Translations under genes and position numbers: made by a program
The notes under the pieces: model-generated
Seen by the model: the letters and a program-made list of their open reading frames with translations, nothing else
The model's database searches: none
Told to the model about the DNA's origin: nothing
Source: Achatina immaculata
Lineage: Eukaryota > Mollusca > Gastropoda > Stylommatophora > Achatinidae
Direction: 5' to 3'
NCBI GenBank assembly: GCA_009760885.1
Contig: CM019691.1
Location: forward strand, 27,031,314 to 27,095,313
DNA length: 64,000 nt
Shown here: piece by piece, positions 56,675-64,000 of the stretch
Layout: each line of letters opens with the position of its first letter
Numbering within the stretch: position 1 is the first letter of the stretch

Positions 56675-57115
56675 GCAAGCAAGCGTCCGAGCCTATAACT
56701 TGAGGAGAACAAAGCATCTTGTGACTTCAGGAAAACAAGAATCTGAGAAAAACAAAGCATCCACCAAGACTATACTTTGAGGAAAACAAGAATCTGAGAC
56801 TATAACGTGGAAAACAAAGTGCACAAGATTATAATTTGAGGAAATTAAGAGTCTGGGACTATAACGCGCGAAACAAAGCACCAAAGACTATATTTGGCGA
56901 GAAACAAAGGGTCCAAGACTGTAACTTGCGGAGAATAAAGCGCCCGAGCCTATAACTTGCGGAGAATAAAGCGTCCAAGACTATAACGAGGAATGCGAAA
57001 CTGCAGCTTGCTAAAAAACTAAGCGTCCAAGTTTATAGTTTACAGAAAACAAAGCTTTAAAATTGCTATAGCGTAGTGGAAAACAAAGCACCCAAGTCTA
57101 CAGTTTGCGAAAAAT
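56675..57115. repeat. Degenerate, roughly 36-38-bp tandem repeat, about 11 copies
   Basis: Variants of 'AACAAAGCGTCCAAGACTATAACTTG.GGA' recur with substitutions and length changes. This is an old array. Confidence 0.8.
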
Positions 57116-57185
57116 CAGAATCTTTCTTTTGCCGTATGGCTTTCAGAAGACAAATCATCAGAGTCAACTTCAGCTCCAAAAGAAA

Positions 57186-57191
57186 CAGGGG

Positions 57192-57222
<31 letters not shown>

Positions 57223-57238
57223 CTATATATATATATAT
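57186..57238. repeat. (GA)n(TA)n microsatellites
   Basis: GA run at 57192-57218 followed by a short TA run. Confidence 0.95.
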
Positions 57239-58149
57239 GAAAGAAATGGCTGTTATCCACAACCAGGTTCATGACAGCTAGTCTTGGTTACCAGGTTGAT
57301 TTATTCATGTGGTGCTGTATCGCCCCAGACTCTCTTACAGTGGAGTGTGTTCTACCTAAAATCTTGGCTGGAAAAATCCTCCCAGACCTCCTAAATATTG
57401 ATATGTTCCTGGCTGGAAGAATCACCTTCCCCACACATATCTTTGTTAGTAGCACTGTTGTTGTAACCTTTGAAAGCCGCGAGCTGCTTGTTTATGAAGT
57501 ATGGAGTTTATTTGCTAATTTTGTTTTTGCGTTTGGCATATTTTGGAGCCATTCTGGGACTTTTCTTTTTAGAGTCTGAACTTATGTTTGGCGCCTGCTG
57601 GCTACACGTAAAACAGCATAGACAGACCCGCACCATAGCGTAAACTTTGTGGAGGAGAAATCTGCGAAAGATGCATGCAAAATAACATATGTTGATTTCT
57701 TTTGCCATTTCGCTGTAATATCAGGAAATGTTCTTTTTTTAATGTTCTGCTTCATATGCGAGTACTACAGTATAAAAAAGCCATATTGAGTAAATTAAGC
57801 CTCTGCATTTGGTAATGTGAGGTGGTGGTTTGAACAAGAGAGGGGAAAATAGCGAACTATTGTACCTGGCCAACCATTCAGGGCTACCTGGCAAACCCTG
57901 TCTGTCGTGCCTTTCATTTTTTTTTTTTCAGTACTCTGTCAGTTTTAAATGATCTTTTGGGATAAATCGCAGACGATTTAGGAATTTCATGTGTTTCCTT
58001 GTATAGTGCTTAGTTGTGTTGCAGTTTGTGGCTTCGTTGTGGAGCAGACAGAACACGTTTATAGCATTCGTTTTAATAGTGATGGTTCTTAATACCGGAG
58101 TAGGTTGCTAGTTTAGATGCAAAAGTGTAATAATTTAGGGCGTAAAAGA
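57239..58149. other. Intron, nothing recognised
   Basis: The 102-codon + frame at 57271-57579 has no known motif. Confidence 0.4.
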
Positions 58150-58665
58150 ACACCGTCAGTTATGCTTAGGGTCTGCTGGGGGTAGGAAACATTTTAAGGA
58201 AGTGGTGGACAGGGTCAAGGGTAAATATTTATAAAGAATGGAAGTTGAAAACTTAAATATTTTGGACACATTAAACCTCAAGATAAGTTAGAGAAGACCG
58301 TCTTAGAAGGGTACATAATAGGAAGAAGAAAGAGAGGAAGACCAAGGCGACGATGGCTGCAATACATCGTTGATAATCTGCAAATGGATGCATCAGCAGC
58401 AGGGCATCTTGCTTACAACCGAGAGGCCTACAGGAGAGCTGTTAGGGAGGCACTTCCGCAAGGGACATGCAAATGACTGACTGACTGGAAGTTGAAATGT
58501 AAATAATAAAGAATGCTCCTTCTAAATCTGTTCACGAGTTCGTTGGTTCGGAAAATGGAAACATGTACGAAAGATGTAGGGAAAATTTGTGAGTGGGTGT
58601 GTTGCTGTGTGCACAGTGCGTGTAAGATCAAAGGTGTTGACTTGGTTCCATGAAGACTTGTACTA
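58150..58665. repeat. Interspersed repeat H, copy 1 (interrupted)
   Basis: GTAAATATTTATAAAGAATG, AATAATAAAGAATGCTCC, CTGTTCACGAGTTCGTTGG and GTTGACTTGGTTCCATGA align with 62975-63190 at roughly two-thirds identity by eye. The copy is split by a non-LTR insertion at 58251-58485. Confidence 0.75.
58251..58485 (+). mobile_element. Non-LTR 3' fragment (group E) with 12-bp target duplication
   Basis: The + strand reads LKYFGHIKPQDKLEKTVLEG, YIIGRRKRGRPRRRWLQYIV, DNLQMDASAAGHLAYNREAY and RRAVREALPQG, then an ATGACTGACTGAC tail. TGGAAGTTGAAA is at 58239-58250 and 58486-58497, bounding a 235-bp insertion. It sits inside repeat H, so it is younger than that repeat. Confidence 0.95.
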
Positions 58666-58671
58666 TCTCCC

Positions 58672-58990
58672 TGTAACTGCGAGCTGGTGTTCTTTGCAGC
58701 TGATGCTGTAGAGGTGTCGAGGTACAGCATCGTATCGGCGTGAGAGTGGGTTAAGACAGCTACTTTTTTCAGTACCGGAGTGCAGCTAAAAAAGCAGGGG
58801 GTGTGCAATGCTTCTTTAGCAGACTCCCACCACTATGGGGACTACGGTGATCCCTGCCCCGTTAGCCAGGCTAGGCCTGTTACTGGGGGTACCAACGGAG
58901 AGGTGGAACAAGGTCTTGGTCAGCTATGGTTCGCTAACTCTACGAAACCATATCAGCCGTGGGTCACTGATTGTCTGATCGTCTTCATCC
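58672..58990. repeat. Unclassified interspersed repeat G, longest copy
   Basis: GTAACTGCGAGCTGGTGTTC, GCTTCTTTAGCAGACTCCCA, GGCTAGGCCTGTTACTGGGG, ACCAACGGAGAGGTGGAACA and AAGGTCTTGGTCAGCTATGG. Four copies in the window share this order. No A/B boxes or coding frame identified. Confidence 0.82.
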
Positions 58991-59300
58991 CCCAGTTCCA
59001 TGAAAAAGAACTAGCCATTCTCGACAGGAGACATGTCAACTGAGATTTGAAAGGCGTGGAAGAACAGAAAGTCCATTTTGAGATGTCTTGGACTTCAAAC
59101 AGCAGAGTATGGGTTCCTAGGTGTTGTAGCTGTTCAGGCCGTACTGCAGGCCAGTTTTTTATATGGCGATGCGAACGTTCAGTCATTTGATCATGTCACC
59201 GTATTGTTAGTCACGTGAGGAGTTTATAGCGGAACTTTTGGAGAGAGAACGGCTGTGTGGAAGCTAGAGGATGGGCATATGGAAGTATGTGAGATCTTTA
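58991..59300. other. Intron, nothing recognised
   Basis: No repeat or coding signal recognised. Confidence 0.4.
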
Positions 59301-59562
59301 TCTGTCTTCGTGAATGCTAAGAGGGTGATTAAATATGGAGTGTATGTATGCTACCAAAAACAGCACTAAAATGGACACCACAGGGGAACAGAAGTAAAAG
59401 TAGGTAAAAGGAAACAGAGAAGAACAACAGAGAGGATGTTGAGCAACAGAGGGCTCACTTGGGCAAGAGCGGAAAAAAGGCAAAGGACAAGCGTTTGTAG
59501 AAAACCCTTGTGGAAGCCCCACTTAAGGTTGAGAGAGCGAGAGAGAGAGAGAGAGAGAGATC
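59301..59562 (+). mobile_element. Non-LTR 3' fragment (group C), decayed
   Basis: GGACACCACAGGGGAACAGA, AGAGGGCTCACTTGGGCAAG and GGAAGCCCCACTTAAGG match the group C 3' end (WTPQGNRSK..., LTWARAEK, EAP) with stops, followed by a GA tail. TGTGAGATCTTTA (59288-59300) and TGTGAGATTTTA (59563-59574) are a likely 12-13-bp target duplication with one mismatch. Confidence 0.85.
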
Positions 59563-60103
59563 TGTGAGATTTTAAAGATGTGCTTATTTTTGTACCAGTT
59601 CTTCAATATAGAGGTCGTTTCTGAGTCGCTGTTAGAGTCAACTATGGATGTCATTGTATTGTTGAGCTGTCACTACTTACAACATGGGTCATCGCACATA
59701 ACACATTCATCACTAGATCACGCCGGCCATGTATGGGGCGGCAAACTTTAACCGCTAGGAAACACTAACCAGCTCGTAAACAGTAAGGGTGTTTTCTTGT
59801 CTTGAAGAACTGGTTTTGACGCGGACATAAGTTAGTTGCGCGTTTTGCAGAGCATACTTTTACTCGACAGTTCATCTGTCAGTATAAAGCTTAGAAAGCT
59901 ACGCTTCAAGATCAGAAAGAGGTAGCAGATAAGTAGAAATGTACTTTCTGCCTACTTGCTACGTCTTTCTTTTTCTGTCTCTTTATCTCATTTCTCAACC
60001 AATCTCCTGCTCTCACTTTGTGTTTACCATCATCTGTCTGGGCGCATTTTGTGCCCTTCTCTCTTTACAAGGATACAAAAAGAGCTAAGTTTTTTTTTTC
60101 ACT
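59563..60103. other. Intron, nothing recognised
   Basis: No repeat or coding signal recognised. Confidence 0.4.
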
Positions 60104-60195
60104 TGTTTTTCGTGTTTTTATCTGTTGCGTTGTTTTTGTATGTGATCCGTGAAAGAAGGCTCTCGCCGAAATATTGGAATGCTGTATGTTTTTCA
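60104..60195. repeat. Interspersed repeat with GCC-GAAATATTGGA signature, copy 2
   Basis: TTTTTATCTGTTGCGTTG, TATGTGATCCGTGAAAGAAG and GCTCTCGCCGAAATATTGGA match 7830-7895. The GGC-loop-GCC stem is kept with a different loop. Confidence 0.6.
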
Positions 60196-60555
60196 TTTAT
60201 AGGCACTCATTTTTTTTGCGTGGCATTCTCGTTCCTACTCACTTTCCCCCACTTTTTTCTGTAAAAAACTGAACCATACACCTCTGTCTGCCTGTATTAG
60301 TAGTTTATTCGGTGACAAGCCATCACTGATGACCAGAATGTTTATCGTTGCTTTATTGTGTAAAATAAGTCCAGTCAGTTCCGTTAATCTAGGTTTCGTA
60401 ACCTAGGCTATCCACACTCTTTGGAGGTATGGGAATCAAGTGATGATCATATGGGGTTCTGAATAATTTAAAGAAAAAAAAACGTTGAGCATATGGTTTT
60501 CTTTCAGTTATTCAATTCCTAGCTGTCTATATGCAGAGTGAAGTCAAACTATTGA

Positions 60556-61395
60556 TAATTTCATCATCATCATCATCATCATTCACTCCCTTGAGAGCTT
60601 AGGCCACGTATGAAGGCTCTCCAGTCATCTCTGTTCTTGGAATTGTTCTCTGCTTCCTTCCATGTGCATCCCTTGTCTCTGAGCACTGTCATAATTTTTC
60701 TTCTCCAAGTAAGTCTAGGTCTTCCTCATTTTCTATTTCCTCGAGGATTCCATGTCAGTGTAGGGTTTCCTCAGAGTGTGGCCAATCCACCTCCACTTCC
60801 TAGACATGATTTGTAGGTTCATAGGTTCTTGTCCTGCCCTTTCCCAGACCTCTTCGTTCCAGATCATGTCCTGTCATTTAATGTTTAAAATCCTCCTCAA
60901 GCAGTAGTTCATGAATGTTTGTATCCTCTATTGTGTTGTTTTGGTCATAACCCATGTCTCTGCACCATACAGTAGGACGGTCTTTACGTTTGTATTGAAA
61001 AGCCTAAGTTTGGTTCTTTTTTTATGTTCTTAGATGACCGGATTTTGTTAAGTTGGATAAATGCTGTCCTGGCCTTGGTTATTATAGCTTTAACATCCGT
61101 TCCCGCTCCCTATAGTTATCCATTATGCTGCCTAAGTATGTGAAATACTTTTCTTCCTCGATTGGCACTCCCTCAGTTTCTATGAGGCTATTGCTTGAAC
61201 TATTACTTTTCATTATCTTTGTTGTTTTGTCTGTTAATATATAGTCCCAGTTTAGCTGAATTCTTGCTTAAGATGTGAAGTTTCTATTGCATTTGTGTGT
61301 GGCTGTGTGCCAGAAGTGCCACATCATCTGCAGAGTCAAGATCTTCCAATTGGTTCCACAATGTCCATTGTATCGCTTTTTTCTTTGAAGTCTTA
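60556..61395 (-). mobile_element. Non-LTR retrotransposon 3' region (group F), copy 2, reaching the RT active site
   Basis: Minus strand from the 5' side: LDSADDVALLAHSHTQMQ is the reverse-transcriptase catalytic motif (usually Y/FADD). It is followed by LHILSKNSAKLGLYINRQ, AIITKARTAFIQLNKIRS, TFMNYCLRRILNIK, NEEVWERAGQEPMN and RKWRWIGHTLRKP, then an (ATG)n tail at 60560-60583. It is the longest non-LTR piece in the window, with many stops. It shares its 3' end with 30513-30965. Its 5' end lies about 60 bp from a + strand SINE fragment. Confidence 0.92.
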
Positions 61396-61458
61396 CTAGT
61401 ATCTAATTTTACACTGGGTTCATGTTCCAGTAGTGAATTTTTTTTACCCCCCCCCCCC

Positions 61459-61610
61459 GGTACCACCACAGCAAAAAGGCCCTGGGGTCCACCCAGGCTC
61501 CAAAAATGGGTACCAGATAAATCAGGGAAGGTAAATGCCGTCACGTGTGGTACTGATCACATCAGACTTTCATGTGTCGATGGTCTTGGAAATAGAGGCC
61601 TAACACAATA
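61459..61610 (+). mobile_element. SINE family 1 body, lacking the tRNA head
   Basis: GGCCCTGGGGTCCACCCAGG, CAAAAATGGGTACCAGATAA and ATCAGGGAAGGTAAATGCCG align with the body of the SINE at 21558-21835 (GGCCCTGAGGTCGACCCAGC, AAAATGGGTACCAGAG, CTGGGAAGTAAAGGC). The head is replaced by a T/C run (61438-61458). Confidence 0.75.
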
Positions 61611-62011
61611 ATGGCATGGAAACAGGGATTTTTTAAATTCTAGTACCTTGTAGAACTGGTGATGACGATGATGCTTTCGACAGTGTGGCGAAAGGTGTAT
61701 GTAAGCGTTAAAAAAGGATAAAAACCTTTACTGTGATGATTAAGAAGGAAAGTAAGCATATTAATTGTTGTTTTGAGCCAGACCACATTTCATAAAGTGT
61801 TACGGTTTGGCGGGCAGTTCCATCCATTTTAGTTTTGCAGCTTCATCTGGTCGTGACATAAGACAGCAGAAAACGCCAGATTCGGAGACACACACTAACA
61901 TTTACGATTATTTTACAGGTCTTTCGTTGAACATAGTTCAGATGTTTTCTCACACACAGAACATCCCATTGCCTGAAAAGTAAAACTGATTTGGTTTTCT
62001 GTCCTGTTTAG
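61611..62011. other. Intron end before exon at 62012
   Basis: Unique-looking; ends with acceptor TTCTGTCCTGTTTAG, AG at 62010-62011. The complete intron 15558-62011 is 46,454 bp. Confidence 0.6.
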
Positions 62012-62140
62012 AATCGAGGGAGTGGTCTGGACATGAACGTCAGAAGAGCATGGGAGATGGGCTACACTGGCAAGGGAGTAGTCGTCACGATCCTGGACGA
62101 CGGGATAGAGAAGGATCACCCTGACCTCAGCAGGAATTAT
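62012..62140 (+). CDS. Furin-like proprotein convertase, catalytic Asp exon
   Basis: A 43-residue, phase-0 exon: [20 protein letters not shown], then [20 protein letters not shown] and RNY. It is the start of the Ca-dependent subtilisin-like (S8 kexin) catalytic domain of a proprotein convertase that cleaves secretory precursors after RxK/RR in the Golgi. The first Asp of ILDDGIE is the catalytic triad Asp (Asp153 in human furin, by recall). The Asp of HPDL aligns with Asp162, a Ca1-site ligand. The donor TAT|GTAAGTAC is consensus. Joined to the 15468 exon it gives [14 protein letters not shown], the form I know from invertebrate furin-1 rather than vertebrate furin. The His, oxyanion Asn and Ser exons must lie downstream of the window. 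No premature stop or frame break occurs in any of the three exons. Confidence 0.96.
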
Positions 62141-62644
62141 GTAAGTACCACTACCTGGTATGGGTCACGTGCAATTAAAAAAAAATCTGGGGTAAATGTT
62201 TTAGGATTATTATTGTTGGTCTCCTGACATCCGACATGGGTGTTGTGATAGAACGTGTAGCTTTCAGTCCGTGAGGTCGCCGTGCTGTTAATGTGGTCAC
62301 TCCCACGCCCCCACTTAACGTTATCTGCAACCCGTTTTATTCATCGATTAACACAGACGGGAACTTGATGTTTTCACACTAATGCAGGGAAGGGTTGTAA
62401 ACGGCATGGAGGATACGAGCGAGTCTGCTTACGGCAGTGATGGACGAGATTAATGAAGTCACTTGTTTCTAAATCGCCGTTCCAAGGGGGAAAAAAAAGA
62501 GGGTCATGTGATTTCTGTGAACAAGTGTTTGCTGGATATGCGTTCTGTGCGGCACCGGTTCTGGCGAAATGTGCCTTCGTTGTGCCAGCTTTATTGTTTT
62601 CTGTCTGGGGAGGTGAACTGTGTCGTGTTCCCAAGTGTGAACAG
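62141..62644. other. Start of next intron, nothing recognised
   Basis: No repeat or coding signal recognised; open frames on both strands at 62370-62710 have no known motif. Confidence 0.45.
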
Positions 62645-62845
62645 TCCAGGTGATAGTCATCCAGCGTGTGCTCATGAGCTTACTGAGTCATTTAGCATTT
62701 GCTCATAAGGTTACTGAGTCACTCAGTATGTGCTCACGAGCTTACTGAGTCATTAAGCATGTGCTCATAAGCTTACTGAGTCATTCAGCATGTGGTCACG
62801 AGCTTACAGAGTCATTTCGCATGTGCTCATGAGCTTACTGTTGGG
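62645..62845. repeat. 31-bp minisatellite, about 6 copies
   Basis: GTGCTCATGAGCTTACTGAG plus TCATTTAGCAT repeats every 31 bp with single-base variants. Confidence 0.94.
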
Positions 62846-62974
62846 CGAAGGACCAATGGAGATTTGGAAAGTTTCTTGACGCCATTTCTTCTGTGGGCAT
62901 GCTCTCGTGCGTTTTCTCGTGGACACGCTGGAGTTACCGTCTCTTTGGTTAAAGCTCTGCTAAAGAATGTTGAA

Positions 62975-63190
62975 CCAGTTTATGGTTTAATAAATATTTA
63001 GAAACTGTGGAAGCTGGAATGCGTTAAATAACAAAGAATGCTCCCTTCAGGTCCGTTCACGAGTTGGTGTCTCAGAAAACGGGAATGTTCTTTGAAGATC
63101 TAGGAAGTTTTGTGGGTGGTGTCGCTGTCTGCAGTTCGTGTAGTTTCCTTTCCGATCGGAGGTGTTTACTGGGTTCCGTGAGTAAAAAGA
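62975..63190. repeat. Interspersed repeat H, copy 2
   Basis: AATAACAAAGAATGCTCCCT, GGTCCGTTCACGAGTTGG and GTGTTTACTGGGTTCCGTGA align with 58498-58665, and the part further left (TAAATATTTAGAAACTGTGG) aligns with 58221-58240. It is uninterrupted here. Confidence 0.75.
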
Positions 63191-64000
63191 ATTTTGTAAA
63201 CCAGAAACCTGTTGTATAACATGCAGTGTGGATCCCTCATTTGTCACGCAGCGTGTCGCGTGAATATGTCACCATCTACTGCAGCAGAACGCTAGCAGAC
63301 AGGTAATCTTCACATATTTATTTTACGTAACAATTATTTCCAGCAAATTACACAGACTGAAAGCAGCTGTAACTGCTGCCAAATGCTCGGTTGATTATGT
63401 CAGAAATTCATGCATCATCTTGAAAATCCGGCAGTCTCAAAGATGATAGTTCTTGTCCTGGAGGTCGCAAAGAATCATCAGAGGGCACATGTTGTACGGC
63501 TACGTTTTAAACATGTTTTTACTTCTTCTTGTACATGGGAAACAACTCAAGCCCAGATTTAAAATGTAATCGCAAGCGGCGGGAAAGTATTGCAGCTAGA
63601 TTACCATTGTATCACTCTCTCCCCTTTCCACGGTTCCCCCGTCTCTATTTACGGCCCACCTGTCATACATCACAAGTCTCCATTTAAACATTCTCTACAC
63701 TCCACCATGCGTACTTCTGAACACAGCCTCGTACAAGCCACAGCTTCTTACAGGTCACAGCTAAATGCTCCATTCATTTTATTTTATTCTAATTTTTTCC
63801 CCATTTTTGTACATACCATTCATGTGAATTCATATATTATCTTCTTTCTCTGTTTCTTCGTGCTGTGTGTTTTTATATTGTTATGGTGTGTGCTCGTTAA
63901 TTAATAAAGCTGTTCCTACTTTCTTTATAGTTCATACATATTTGGGGGGGGGGCGCTTACTTAGCTACAAAGAATTATCGTTAGTTTCAGGAACTGTAAC
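63191..64000. other. Intron, nothing recognised
   Basis: T-rich sequence with a G run near 63943-63952. No exon, repeat family or RNA gene recognised up to the window end. Confidence 0.45.

Overview
This is animal nuclear DNA: about 64 kb from inside one very large gene, with almost everything between the exons being intron. Three short, phase-0, GT-AG bounded exons lie on the + strand (6498-6596, 15468-15557, 62012-62140). Joined in order they read as an uninterrupted stretch of a furin-type proprotein convertase: the end of the inhibitory prodomain with its two cleavage sites, the start of the mature enzyme, and the start of the subtilisin-like catalytic domain with the catalytic aspartate. 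The signal peptide, the first part of the prodomain and everything after the Asp-motif exon (His, Asn and Ser motifs, P domain, C-terminus) lie outside the window. The two complete introns are 8,871 and 46,454 bp.

The organism is a metazoan and probably an invertebrate. Exon 3 opens with the NRGxGLDMNV form that I associate with invertebrate furins. The repeats (several non-LTR retroelement 3' ends, tRNA-derived SINEs, mariner and hAT relics, very many minisatellites) suggest a mollusc-like lophotrochozoan, but this is inference and I cannot fix the species.

Layout. 1-6497: upstream intron, with a 52-bp minisatellite, a non-LTR relic and a 29-bp minisatellite. 6597-15467: intron with 23-bp and other minisatellites, a nested pair of hAT-type elements and two non-LTR relics. 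15558-62011: the 46-kb intron, holding at least ten more non-LTR fragments in six sequence groups, at least three SINE copies plus fragments, three mariner-type transposase relics, several hAT-type MITEs, two copies of an unclassified retroposon with internal repeats and a GAA tail, and about fifteen minisatellites. 62141-64000: start of the next intron.

Several insertions can be defined to the base by target-site duplications: SINEs at 21558-21835 (14 bp) and 33221-33451 (13 bp), and non-LTR 3' fragments at 26025-26210 (11 bp), 44282-44391 (13 bp) and 58251-58485 (12 bp). Tandem arrays cover roughly one sixth of the window by my rough count. I see no second protein-coding gene, no functional tRNA or rRNA gene and no intact autonomous transposon. 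Most long open frames are consequences of stop-free tandem repeats.
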